DNA from: Alviniconcha marisindica | Lineage: Eukaryota; Mollusca; Gastropoda; Provannidae | Assembly: GCA_018857735.1 (NCBI GenBank) | Contig: JABMCL010001901.1 | Location: 272,501-336,500 of the forward strand | Reading direction: 5' to 3' | DNA: 64,000 bases | Part shown: in pieces, positions 1-47,780 of the stretch | How positions within the stretch are numbered: the first letter of the stretch is position 1 | How the letters are laid out: every line of letters begins with the position of its first letter | Program-made: the position numbers and the translations under genes | Notes under the pieces: generated by a model | What the model saw: the letters and a program-made list of their open reading frames with translations, nothing else | Database searches by the model: none | Told to the model about the DNA's origin: nothing

Positions 1-22
1 TATATATATATATATATATATA
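1..22. repeat. TA microsatellite
   Basis: Uninterrupted TA repeats run from the window edge. Confidence 0.9.
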
Positions 23-149
23 GCATACACACACCAGCAAGTCCCCATGCAACCAAATCTCTCTGTAAGGATTTCTTTGAGTTATGGTACATCTACGTCG
101 TCCTATGCGGTTGACGGGACGTTAAACTCCAACAACTATCTAAGTTCAG

Positions 150-663
150 TTCAGTTCAAGGTGGTATCTATGCGCTCGGAAAAGCCCATATACGCTCTAC
201 TCCGTCTCTCAGAAGTTTCCCCAGCGTTGACTTTGAAACGGTTCCAATGTTCGTCTGATTGGCGATGGCCCACTGTCATCCTTTGAAGGAAGATCGTCTG
301 ACGCTTTCTCTTTCCACGCCTCTCTCCTTCAGGCGATCGATGTTGCGATGTCCTTGGCTTTGTGCCCGCAGGCAGTCTCAAGCTTCTCAACACTTCAGAT
401 CTTCCAAGAAGCAAGCTATTTGTTGAGGGTTGCTTTGCCCGCCAGTCTATCTGCTCGGTCATTTCCCTTCACTCCGGCATGTCCAGGGCAGTACACCCAC
501 AGAAGTATTCGAAGGTGGATGTCGACCATCGACACATTCCAGTCTGGGCTTCCCATTCCACTTTTTTCTTCTTTTTCTTTTTGTAGCAAGCTCATTGAAT
601 CGGTGAGGATGATGGCATGTGAAGTCTCACTGTCACCTCTTGAGGCAATCCAGCGGAGGGCAT
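150..663 (-). mobile_element. LINE remnant with RNase H domain (Jockey/I-like)
   Basis: Read on the minus strand, the segment encodes ALRWIASRGDSE, then LTDSMSLLQK, a short purine-coded insertion, and WVYCPGHAGVKGNDRADRLA, which is the end of a retrotransposon RNase H domain. It continues after a frame disruption to GRSEVLRSLR and a C-terminal tail ending with a GFSERI-like segment in another frame. Stops and frame changes show it is dead. The same 3' end recurs at 1158-1250. Confidence 0.8.
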
Positions 664-1157
664 GGGTGACTCCTGACTAACTAATTAGTACATCTAGGTA
701 CTTCATTAGCCACCAAACAACGTTGAGAAGAATGGACCTGCGGTTAAATCTGCCGGTCTCAGGCTGCTTTAAATGCAGTCATCGCCGTAGTCCAGAACCG
801 CAATGTTTGTAGTTCATAATTATATAATTTAATATGTACGTTAGCGTTCGAATATATTGAGCTTCATGTAGGCGTGAGCGGAGGGCATGTGTGTCCAGGC
901 TCGTTTCGCGTATGCCTGCTATGTCGTGCACCAGACGGTTTTAATCCCGAAATATGCACACACGCACTTAATTAAGTCTACCACATGTGCGCAGACCCGC
1001 CTCCTTCTTTTTTTCTCTCCTCATTTTTGTTTCGTTTTTTGTTGTTGTTGTTGAAATCCATGGACTGAAAAGTAGTCTGCACGTAAGCCGTCACGTATGT
1101 ATATATACTCATGAGCTGAAGTAGAGTCTGGGCCTATCTGTGATGGGACTCTAAACC

Positions 1158-1250
1158 ACACCCTCAGTTCAGTCGAAGATTGGGAATCTATGCGCTCGGA
1201 AAAGCCCATATGCGCTCCACCCCGTCTCTCACACGTTTTCTCAACGCTGC
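1158..1250 (-). mobile_element. Second copy of the same LINE 3' end
   Basis: The block around TATGCGCTCGGAAAAGCCCA at about 1190 repeats that at about 170, with matching flanks (TTCAGTTCAG on one side, CGTCTCTCA on the other). It is a 5'-truncated copy of the 150-663 element in the same orientation, about 1 kb away. Confidence 0.75.
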
Positions 1251-1836
1251 CTTTGAACATTCCCTTACAATCTAATAAATATCCCCTTGTCTGTATGTTG
1301 CTTGAAAAGGGCCAGATAATTATACGCCCAAAAATGTACATTCACACTGTTTCATTCTGTCTGCTTCACAAAAACGTATTTAGTTCCAGTTTTTGGTTGT
1401 GTTTTGCTGCACACACGAAAGCCGACAAGTATACGCGTGGACTAAAATAATCATACTCTACATGTGAGAGTCGAACACATACACACACACATACACCTGC
1501 GCGCGCGCAGACACACACACACGGCACATACTAATGCAAATCCATGCATCTGGATGGGGGGATTGGTGGGGGAGGGTGGGGGGTGGGGGGCGTGATTTGA
1601 TTATACTGCTGCAAACATCAAGGAAGGGGCCTCCCATGGATTTATTAATACCCAGCAGGTAACTGGGTTGCAAGCTGTGTCCCGTGTTCATCTCTAACTC
1701 AAATGATACTCGGCTTTACCGGGACCACTGCCCGTTACCTCTCAGACCACAGTAACTCGAGAGGAGTCCAGCTTGAACCGTTTCCGTGCTCTGGAGATTT
1801 CTTCGCAGCGTGTGTTGTGTTTTTGAGCGCGCGCTG

Positions 1837-1903
1837 TGTGTGTGTGTGTGTGTGTGTGTGGTGTGGTGTGTGTGGTGTGGTGTGGTGTGGTGTGGTGTGG
1901 TGT

Positions 1904-1939
<36 letters not shown>

Positions 1940-2002
1940 TTGCGTATGTGCACACCAATCGGAAGGTTTTAAGGGGGGAGGTGGGGGGGGGGGGGGGGGG
2001 GG
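1837..2002. repeat. GT/GTGTG microsatellite and 20-base G run
   Basis: GT dinucleotides are interrupted by a block of GTGTG pentamers (1861-1908). A homopolymer G run follows at 1983-2002. Confidence 0.95.
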
Positions 2003-2159
2003 TGCAACAGGGATGAAAGAGAAAAATAAATGTAGCAACATTCAACCTGATGCGTTTGCTATGCTACGGAAGTTAGCCCAACAGTCACAGAATCAAGTCA
2101 CACCGACATAGTTATCGGAAATCCGCAAGACCCCCAACTTGAAGCCGTCTCAAGCTTGC

Positions 2160-4420
2160 CGCTCTTGGGTTCTGTTCCAGGAGGGTCCGGCAGGTGCTGT
2201 TCCAAAAAAGGTTCTTTGAGTGCTGTTGAATAAAGGCCCAATAAGAACTGGTCCAGAAAGGCTCTTGGGGTGCTGTTGAATAAAGGCCCAATAAGAACTG
2301 GTCCAGAAAGGTTATTTCAGTGCTGTTGAATAAAGGCCCAATAAGAACTGTTCTAGAAAGGCTCTTTGAGTGCTGTTGAATAAAGGTCCAATAAGAACTG
2401 TCCCAGAAAGGCTCTTTGAGTGTTGTTGAATAAAGGTCCAATAATAACTGGTCCAAAAAGGCTCTTTGAGTGCTATTGAATAAAGGCCCAATAAGAACTG
2501 GTCCAGAAAGGCTCTTGGAGTGCTGTTGAATAAAGGCCCAATAAGAACTGGTCCAGAAAGGTTATTTCAGTGCTGTTGAATAAAGGCCCAATAAGAACTG
2601 TTCTAGAAAGGCTCTTTGAGTGCTGTTGAATAAAGGTCCAATAAGAACTGTTCCAGAAAGGCTCTTTGAGTGTTGTTGAATAAAGGTCCAATAATAACTG
2701 GTCCAAAAAGGCTCTTTGAGTGCTGTTGAATAAAGGCCCAATAAGAACTGGTCCAGAAAGGCTCTTCGAGAGCTGTTGAATAAAGGCCCAATAAGAACTT
2801 GTCCAGAAAGGCTCTTTGGGTGCTGTTGAATAAAGACCTACTAAGACCTGATCCAGAAAGGCTCTTTGAATGCTGTTGGTTAAAGGCCCAATAAGAACTG
2901 GCCCAGAGAGGTCCAGTAGGTGCTGTTCCAGCAAGAGGTCCTTTGTGTGCTGCTGCAAAAATCCCTGTAAATGCTGTTCCAGAAAGGTCCAATGTGCTTT
3001 TCCAGCTAGGTCCAAACTGGTATTCTACAATGGTCCAAAGTGCTATTCCACAATGGTCCAAAGTGCTGTTCCACAAAGATCCATAGTGTTATTCTACAAT
3101 GGTCCAAAGTGCTATTCCACAATAGACCAAAGTGCTATTCCACAAAGATCCATAGTGTTATTCCACAAAAGGCCCATAGTGCTATTCCAGAAAAGTCCAA
3201 GTGCTATTCAAGAAAGGTCTAAAGTGCTTTTCTAGAAAGGTCCAATGCGCTGTTCCAGAAAGGTCCAATTTGCTGTTCTAAACAGTTCCCAAAAGTGCTG
3301 TCCCAGAAGACCCTCAAAGTGCTGTTCCAGAAAAGTCCCTTAAAGTGCTACTCTAGAAATCCCTCAAAGTGCTGTTCCAGAAAAGTCCCTCAAAGTGCTG
3401 TTTCAGAAAGGCCATCAGAAAGCTGCCCCAGAAAAGGCCCTCAAAGTGCTGTTCCAGATGACCCCCAGAGTGCTGTTCCAGAAAAGTCCTTCAAGACGCT
3501 GTTCCAGAAGACCCTCAAAGTGCTGTCTCAGAAGGGCCATCAAAGTGCTGTTCCAGAAAAGTCCCTCAAAGTGTTGTTCCAGAAGACCCTCAAAGCGTTT
3601 TTCTAGAAAGGTACTCAAAAAGGCCCTGTAAGTGTTAGGCAGTCCAGAAAGGCACAGAAAGTGCTAATCCAGGAAGACCCTTTACGTGTAAGGTCCTCTA
3701 AATGCTGTTCCAAATAGGTTCTGTATCTGCTGTTCCAGAAAGGTCCGCTAGGTGCTGTTCCATGACACCTATTATGTAGGTGCTAGATATTCCAAGATAT
3801 AGAGTAGGTGCTTTTCCAGGGTACATGTTCCTGTTCCAAGATACCCACTGAGCGCATGCTTTTCCAAGGTACCCAATAAGTGCTCTTCCAAGGTATGTAT
3901 TGAGCGTTGTTCCAAGAGCCCAATGAACGTTGGTCCCAGGTACCCAATGAGTGTTGTTCCAAGGTACCCAGTGAATGTTGTTCCAGGAACACAGTGAGTG
4001 TTGTTCCAAGGTACCCAGTGAGTGTTTTCCAAGAACTCAATGAGTGTCTTTCTAAGAACTCAGCGAGTGTGGTTCCAAGGTACCAAGTGAGTGTTGTTCC
4101 AAGAACTCGATAAGTGTTGTTCCAGGGTACCCGGTGAGTGTTGTTCCAAGATACGTAATATGTGCTGTTCCAAGAATTCAGTTAAGTTGTTCCAAGATAC
4201 GTAATATGTGCTGTTCCAAGAATTCAGTTAAGTTGTTCCAAGATACGTAATATGTGCTGTTCCAAGAATTTAGTTAGAGTTTTACGTGCCAAGAGCACAG
4301 TGAATGCTGTTCCAAGAACTCGGTGAATGTTGTACCAAAGTACCCAGCGGGTGCTGTTTCGGGGTACATGTTAGCGCTGTTCCAAGGTACCCTGTGAGTT
4401 TCAGCACACGTACATCTTCC
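2160..4420. repeat. Composite minisatellite array, 2.3 kb
   Basis: All zones share a TGCTGTTCCAGAAAGG-like core. At 2188-2940 the unit is 50 bp. At 2960-3240 it is 23 bp, with a 69-bp super-period. At 3290-3600 it is about 24-26 bp, and at 3900-4140 it is 24 bp. At 4139-4275 a 46-bp unit occurs three times. Long open frames on the minus strand here come from the repeat period and are not genes. Confidence 0.9.
2221..2720. repeat. 250-bp higher-order repeat, two copies
   Basis: Five 50-bp monomers at 2221-2470 recur in the same order at 2471-2720. The marker variants GTTATTTCAG (2nd), TTCTAGAAAG (3rd) and ATAATAACTG (5th) recur at the same positions, and only a few bases differ between copies. 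Confidence 0.9.
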
Positions 4421-4937
4421 ACTTGCTACCGGAGAGACGGGCATCCGGTGCTGTTCAAACAGAGCCACATGGTGCTTGCTGTTCGCGTTATTTTCGTACG
4501 CAACAAGGTATCCTGGCTCCACCTCCATCACCCCACCCCTACCTCCATTGCAAGACAAACGATGCAGGATGAACGTCGTTTCAGTTTTCTTGCGAACGCG
4601 AGAAGTTACAAGGTAAAAAACACACAAAGATCATCTCTTACAATTTCCCGTCATTTACTTCCCGTTTAAGTTGTTGTTTTTCCAACAATTTCGATCTCGA
4701 TCCCTAAAGTGACTGTATTTCGCTTGTTTTCGTGCACTCTAGGCTCTAGGAGAACTACACACAAACACACACAACACCAAGAACAACAACATCAAAGAGC
4801 TGGTTACACGACACGAATACATGCATTCTCGAGTTAACACAGAGGACAGGAACAGGTAAGGACAGGAAAGTCTGCTAACACTGAACAAGGAAGGGAGACA
4901 ATAAATGACTTACATCAGGCCTAAAAGCGCCTCGATC

Positions 4938-40582
<35,645 letters not shown>

Positions 40583-41000
40583 GACTGAGCCGGGACCTCG
40601 GGATGAGACCAGAGAAGTCGGACACTACACGGCGACAAGGGGCCTGGAGGCAGCAGCAGCAGCAGCAGCAGTACCAGCAGCAGCAGCAGTAGCAGACACG
40701 GCTGCTCGTCTTCAATGAGGATGGATTGATGTCAGCTCTCAAAGGCTTCCGCAGGCCAATTACCGCTATCCACTGTGGACCCGTGTTGACGCTCTCAGCC
40801 TAATTAAGCCCTTTTGTCGCCGAGGTTCTGTGTGGAAGAGAAGAAAGAGGAGCGTGTGAGGGAGGAGCAGGCTGAGGTAGGTGAGGGACTATTGCATTAA
40901 CAGGCCATTTGGGGCTTGTCGGCCGGGGGATGCGGCGCAACGGCAGCTTTGGGCGGCAGCGAGAGAGCAGTGTACTGCGCTGCAATTCCGTAAGTGCATG
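40583..41000 (-). promoter_or_regulatory. Probable complexin 5' UTR and promoter region
   Basis: Upstream of the start codon lies an interrupted CAG/CTG repeat (about 40652-40695), probably transcribed as CTG in the 5' UTR. It is followed by a relatively CpG-rich stretch at about 40905-40980, against an AT-rich or microsatellite background elsewhere. I see no clear TATA box. Assignment rests on position and base composition only. Confidence 0.35.
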
Positions 41001-41686
41001 TCGCACTATGCAATGCGTAAGTTATGTCACGACGTGCAATGATTTGCGATTATATATTAATCAATTCAATATCGTATATGCCGGTGTATACGTACTAGCT
41101 CGTTATGCTCACTTTTTTCACAGTATTGTTCTCAGTTTTGGATGTGGCAATGGAACAATTTCTAATCAGAGTGACACAATGAAGTGCTTGCGTTTGTCTC
41201 AGTGTGAGTTTGCTCCTAGAACTGGGATCCGACTCTGAAGGCAGAATTGTGAACACGCTATTGGGACTGAATGACTGAATCACACACATACACACGCAAC
41301 CACGCACGCACGCACGCACGCACGCCGCTTTGGCACAGACAACTTCTGTTGAGTGGTATTTAACCCACACAGTCTTCCGCATGACCTCATTGTTTCAGAT
41401 CACGGCTGTGGGGCACTTGTGCGATAAGCTGATTCCGCCGATGAAGGGATTTGATTAATCCCCCCACCCCACCCCACCCCCCAAAAAAGGGAAAGAAGAA
41501 AGAAAACAAGCAAGTTCTGGTAGCTAGTGAGTACAGCTGCATGGGATATAGCAAGGGTGAACATCGCCGCTGGGTGATGCCACTCTGCCCCCATAATAGT
41601 CAACTGTACAAGTCAGCTTATATATCAAGTCAGCTCTCTTTTCTCTTCAGAAAATGTAGTTTCGGTGGACACTAATCATGACTTTG

Positions 41687-41709
41687 CCCCCCCCCCCCCC
41701 CCGCCCCCC
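41687..41709. repeat. C run
   Basis: About 16 C, one G, more C. Confidence 0.85.
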
Positions 41710-43468
41710 TCCTCCTTCCAACTAATCAAACCTTAAAATGGCTCATGTCCGTCTTAATGCAGTCATTCTTGGTGGTGACAGCGTAGCGTTAGGTGCAGTC
41801 TCCCTCCTCCCCTTCTCCTGGGATCTCGGTCCCCGCCAGTACCTCTCCGGAGACAACTCGGCTTTAAACACGACACAGTTTTGTTCGTTGTCTTGAATTC
41901 CCTGAGGCTGGGCAGAGACGGTGGTGTCACTTTAAAGCCAAGGCTACACTGTCACCCCCAGAAAGATTCTGACATACGAGGGAAGCGCCTGTTTGACTGA
42001 CCATCCTGACATGGCTCCGAAAAGGCTAGGCAAAATTAATGTGATCGTGCATCCTCTCATTTTGGGAGCAGCAATTACAAAGTAATCTGGACCATAATAT
42101 AATTACAGCAACAGGCATTACACACGGGTAGCTCAGTTTACGTTCTCGCACATCTTCTTGTACCGAAGAGCCTGCAAAGAGAGGTCATTAATATCTTGTA
42201 GTTGTTATTTTCGTCCTTAATAGCACAGTTTGCATTCTCACTGAATCGTACATTTTTTCCCAGAACAGCCTGCAAAGAAGTCATTACTCTGTAGAAAAGA
42301 TAATCATCCCCTATATTTAGAAACTCGGGATCAGTTGCTCAAACCCCAGTCTCGCGGTAACAAGTGCGAAAAGAAAAAGCGAACAGTCAGAGTCCGTCAT
42401 CCAATTTCTTTCCCGACCATTTCGTTCGCGTGGGAACGCAGAAATTCTAATCTTCAGAAACACAAACAGCTCCAAGTGTCGCAGTTGCTTCCTTACGCTT
42501 CGCTGGGCTCACTTTCTCTCCCATCCGACTGGGCTTTTTTCTTTCTTTCTTTTTCGCAATCAGCAGAATGGCGTACGGCTGAAATATTTTCCACGAACCC
42601 ATGGCGAGACTCGCTTTTCCCCCAAAAGATAAAAAGAATTATCGATTGACGCCCATATTCAAGCGACACGCTTGTCTACTTCAGCTTTTAGCGCGTCGTG
42701 TTTCTCGTGTCATTATAGATTGCTGCTCAGAATGCTGGCGTTATTCTCTGTTCTCTGACACCATCGTCATTCGGACGGAGCCCCCCTTCCTCCCCGTGGC
42801 TCTTAAAATACAAGTCTAAACCACCATGAGGCAGTCATGGGCACTCTCGCTTACGTCCTCCGCGTCGGCGTACTGCGGACGCAGAAATTAATATCCCTTC
42901 CCACCCACCACAACCCCCCTCTGCGGAACCAAGATCTACAAAAACGTTCTCTGCAGCCACAATTCTGCTTTTCTCATTCAGACTTTCGCATTTTATTCAA
43001 CTTCATTTTCCCGTCGAACTCTCTTCCAGTGTAAAGTGTCGCGTACGACGAGACGAGATTTTTACTTGTGCGTGTGACCAGATGTTTTTAAGTTTGATCT
43101 TGACCTGACAGCGGTTGACCGAGCGTTACTTATGAAGACTCCATCTCCTCTACTTATCACTGGTGTGAGGTGGGCAACACACACACACACACACACACAC
43201 AACTGAAGCGGAAGGCAGGAATGCTGGACCACTCACAAACAACGCCGAAATGCCGTTTTCGTCACATACAACTGAAAATCAGCTCTTCATACTACCATAA
43301 AATCAACGGTACCTTCAGTAGCTTGCTTTCTCCAGGGGACGATCATTCTCTGCATGATTCTTGCTGGCACGGGTCAAGCGCATTTTCAATTAAGAACTCG
43401 TCTCAGGGGAAACAATTATACGGTCTAGCTGTAAGCGCGGTGTCGTCACCAAGACTGTCGATTGCAGT

Positions 43469-43488
43469 GTGTGTGTGTGGTGTGGTGT

Positions 43489-43540
<52 letters not shown>

Positions 43541-43640
43541 TGTGCGTGTGTGTCTGTGTGCTTGTGCGTGCGCGTACGTGCGTGCGTGCGTGTGTGTGTG
43601 TGCGCGCGCGCACGCGTACGTGCGTGCGTGCATGTGTTAT
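43469..43640. repeat. GT/GTGC/CG compound microsatellite
   Basis: GT repeats grading into GTGC and CGTGCG units. Confidence 0.92.
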
Positions 43641-44873
43641 CCGGGGCCGGGCGGGATTGGGCAAAGAGAGGGGTGGGGGGGAGGGGGAAGGACTGAACTC
43701 GCAATCGCCAAGTAATTGTATTGTCCAGACACAAAAAGAAAGAAATGGAACTCTTCTTGTCAGATGTAAATGGGGCGCTCTAGGTCTCGTGCAGATGTGC
43801 CTGTGTGTGGGGGGGGGGGGGAGGGCATGCATATTCATTAGACCTTTCACGCCGTTATAGCTCGGGCGGGCAAGCAATGCAGAATATGCCCCGTGGCTAC
43901 AGTTTAACGGCAGCTCCTGGCTCAGTGTAAACACGCCGCGTGACTGTGGCTTGGAAGCCTGTGACCCACTGTTAACATAATGTCGCATGACCGCACTTTG
44001 AAATTGGTCTATTGCTCATGCAGGCGGTCATCGCACGTCTGGCCGACTCGGTGTCAGCAAGTTCCGTCTCTCGTCACATTTAATACTCCTAACAAACACT
44101 GGAACATTGTGTGTGTGTTTTTAAAGTTGATTTAACCCTACATTTTTTTGTCCTCGGGTCAGTTCCTTACACCTCACACTGGACCAGTGTACTGCACAAA
44201 CTGCACGAGGAAGCACCGCAGAATCAATGCAATCACGACGGCCGCAAGAAAACCCCACAAAACCAACAAAACAAAACAAAAATAACTCGAGCTCTGTCAC
44301 AGACCAGCACACAATGTGCGACCCCGATCTAAAAGCTAACTCGTGTAGAAGGAGATCCACGCTTTGCCCCAACAACAGTGAAGCCAGCATTAAATATGGA
44401 CCACAAGCGACTCGCGCACAGCGGAAGTGGAACGGGCGGTGGGGGACCGGGAAGGTGGGTGGGGGATGGAGGGGGGTGGAGACACTTCTGATAGTAGGGT
44501 ATGCCAATCACGCTTGGCGTCACATCGTCCACAGAGAGGAACTCGCCATGGCAACGCTCGTATCCGGAAGCCAATCGGTCAAGGTCTGACGGAATGCTTC
44601 TAGGACGAGACAAAAGCGGCAAGGTCGACGTTCCTCGCAAAGTGCGGGCCGCTTACTACGTGGATCCTGGTAGAGGCGGCTGTGGTTTGCAAATAAACGG
44701 AACAATCGAAAGACGTGGAAGCTCTCAACTTGCCATTTTACACAAACGATGGAAGTGTTGAACTGTTGAGGACCGGAAACCTAAGTGACGCCAAGTGCGG
44801 AAGACGACATTTTTTGAACAAAACTGATTCGCTGGTTAACATCGGCTGACGCGCTCTCCACGAAGGCCGGTCC

Positions 44874-45120
44874 GAACAAGTATGACTGCTGCTCGGCACA
44901 ACTTGACGAAGACACACAAAACGCACTGATTGGAAAAGCTCGACCCAAGAAGCTTGAATAGCCACAATTTGTACAAAGCACAATCTCACGCACCGTTTCG
45001 AAAAGCCTCTCCTCCTAACTGACTAAGTATGCTACTCGGCACAAGTTGTTGAAGACACATTGTTGGAAGAGTCCATCTCCAAAACATACTACTCCGCACA
45101 ATTTTATGAAGACAAAAACA
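44874..45120. repeat. Three diverged copies of CTGCTCGGCACAACTTG block
   Basis: Blocks at about 44890, 45030 and 45090 share (C)T(C/G)CTCGGCACAA-TT, then GAAGACACA. Confidence 0.6.
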
Positions 45121-45123
45121 CAT

Positions 45124-45125
45124 GA

Positions 45126-45157
<32 letters not shown>

Positions 45158-45175
45158 GCGCGCGTGTGTGTGTGT
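45124..45175. repeat. GT/GTGC/CG microsatellite
   Basis: GT, GCGT units, CG block, GT. Confidence 0.9.
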
Positions 45176-45256
45176 TTATTTTTAGGTCACCCGTAGAAGA
45201 AGAAATAATTACGACTATTGAGGCATTATATCTAGGCCTAGAAGACTTTAAACAGA

Positions 45257-45321
45257 CCCCCCCCCCCCCACACACACACACTCTCACACACTCTCTCTCT
45301 CTCTCTCTTATATATATATAA
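45257..45321. repeat. C run, CA, TC and TA repeats
   Basis: Four adjacent simple repeats. Confidence 0.88.
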
Positions 45322-47039
45322 ACCAGGCCCGATAAGTGTCAAAAGACAGGGCCATCTTTAAAAAAACGTTTGAGAAGACGCAAAAAAGAGTGGTGCTGCG
45401 AGGGAAGGGGGAAGAAGGGGGAAGGGGAGGATGCTAAAAGGAAACTCGGCCAGCACAGATTAACGAACAGTTTGTTGAGGCAGACAAGCCGTTCCTCCGT
45501 CTGCTCTTGAGCTGATTACCAGATGATGATTGCCAATAAACGAGGAATAAATGGATCAAGCGGACTGGTGGCCTTTGCAAAACGCGATCAGAGCAGCCGC
45601 TGAGTCGCGACAATCACCCTGCCAAGCTTATGCCTCATATTGTCATTACTAGTGCACAGGTTCTGGCAATCACCCCCAAGAGGGGTTTCCAAGTATTCCT
45701 CTGTATGTTGTTTGGGTTTGGAAAAGACCAACAAACGCTCAGTGCACTCAGTTAAATTGGTAAGACATTTCCTTTTCTTTTTTCAAACTCTTGTTAACCC
45801 TTCTTCCAAGCGCTGGACAAGAAAACAACAGCTCAACCAAACAAAAAAAGAAGAAGGTTATTTCGCTTCTCATATCATTTTTTATCGTTTTTAACCGTTG
45901 TTTAAGCGTCGTTTTGTAGCTTTTAAACAAAGGGGACTACACTCGAAAATTTGCAGATTGTGTGTCTGTGTCATAATAAATAAGCGTTCGTCTGAACCTT
46001 TTATGTGTTTGGATCTTGTTAACCCTAAAAAGGGTAAGCAAGTACGTTGATTGGTGTTTTACACCCTAAAAAGGGACCAAGGGAGTTTCAACGATCTCGC
46101 TTGAACGACTTCCAAGAAAATACCAACATTTAAGGTTTTTGACAATGCATTAAATACGTGAAGTAGCTCTTCCAACAGGAGAGAAAGAAGAAGAAGAAAC
46201 GCTTGTTACCAAAAGCACAATGCCAGTGCCAATGTCCACACATAGAATAGTAATTTTAGGGTTGAACTCGAACTTGGAGGGGGGAGGTAGGGGGTTGGGT
46301 GGGGGGGCGGTATGAAAATATAACGTTCATTTTCACCTTCCCCACATCGCCAGCCCAAGTTGGGGGCACTGCGGATAACAAATTAATGTCCCTACTGCTG
46401 AGAAACCCGAGCTGTGTAGAACAGATCATAACACAGTTCTGCAAGCTTGTTTTTTGCCTACTGTCTGGAACTCTGAAGTTCTAGTTTCTCCTTCCCGGTT
46501 CATCTAATTTGTGTCCATAAAATCCTCTTCTAACATAGAGTGACGCGCGCAATGAAAATTAGCCATTTAAAATTGTCAATGCTCAGCCGACAAATGTCAT
46601 ACCTTGGCACCGCTTGCAAAATCACATGTAAGAGTTTGCGTTGACTCACCGTCCACAACAAAGTCACGTTATGCTGGAAGCCAACAGGGAAGTAAAAAAG
46701 TAATTGGTCCCAGTTAAGCTTACTAGTCAAACCAAGGCAAGTGAATCGCGGAAAAAGAACCCTGATTGAGACAGGAAGGCAGAAGTTCAAAGGCAGAATT
46801 CCTGGCAGCAGGCGAAGCATGCTAGCCAATACTCTGACCTACTCCAGGCTTGATAGCTCTGAATTCAGAACAGAATGGCCTTTAAAAATTCGCATAAACA
46901 TTGTCCTAAATAAACATTTGGCCTTTTGTCAAGTCTCAAACCACATTTCTTATGTTCCCAAAATACAGGGCCAGGTCAACAGTAGGATTATACATGCCTA
47001 GTCTAGCCGTGTATGATATAATCGTACAAAGTCTGAATT

Positions 47040-47780
47040 TGGCTGGTTCAGTTGACATGATTGCGATCTTGAACTAAGGCAGACATGTCAGTCCTAACCG
47101 TCTGACACTATTGTGATCTTGAACTAAGGCAAACATGTCAATCTTAACCGTTTGACACTATTGTGATCTTGAACTGAGGTAAAGACGTCAGTTTTAACCG
47201 TTTGACACTATTGTGATCTTGAACTGAGATAAAGACGTCAATCTTAACCGTTTGACACTACTGTGATCTTGGACTAAGGTAAACACGTCAGTCTTAACCG
47301 TTTGACACTATTGTGATCTTGGACTACGGTAAACACGTCAGTCTTAACCGTTTGACACTATTGTGATCTTGGACTACGGTAAACACGTCAGTCTTAACCG
47401 TTTGACACTATTGTGATCTTGGACTAAGGTAAACACGTCAGTCTTAACCGTTTGACACTGCTGTGATCTTGGACTACGGTAAACACGTCAGTCTTAACCG
47501 TTTGACACTATTGTGATCTTGGACTACGGTAAACACGTCAGTCTTAACCGTTTGACACTACTTTTGATCTTGGACTAAGGTAAACACGTCAGTCTTAACC
47601 GTTTGGCACCGCTGTGATCTTGGACTACGGTAAACACGTCAGTCTTAACCGTTTGACACTATTGTGATCTTGGACTAAGGTAAACACGTCAGTCTTAACC
47701 GTTTGACACTGCTGTGATCTTGGGCTACGGTAAACACGTCAGTCTTAACTGTTTGACACTCTTGAACTAAGGCAAAGACG
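47040..47780. repeat. 50-bp minisatellite, about 15 copies
   Basis: The unit is GTTTGACACTATTGTGATC, TTGGACTAAGGTAAACACG, TCAGTCTTAACC. The first four units (GAACTAAGG/GAACTGAGG type) differ from the homogeneous interior, and the last is truncated. Confidence 0.93.

Larger units (their letters stand above)
1..4937. other. Region 3' of the complexin stop codon
   Basis: In the sense of the gene this is 3' UTR followed by intergenic DNA. No AATAAA in the transcript sense was seen close to the stop codon, so the transcript end is unknown. The region contains a LINE RNase H remnant, a second LINE end, a GT microsatellite with a G run, and a 2.3-kb composite minisatellite. I see nothing recognisable in 670-1140, 1255-1450 or 4430-4937. 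Confidence 0.6.

Noticed and set aside
2112..3015. Open frames of 114-180 codons on the minus strand
   Set aside because: They follow the 50-bp tandem repeat and translate to a repeated FNSTQRAFLDQ-like peptide. They are explained by repeat structure.
44121..44761. Overlapping frames of 86-128 codons around 44.1-44.8 kb
   Set aside because: Residue content is not coherent with any domain, and both strands are open to similar lengths. No splice or start support.
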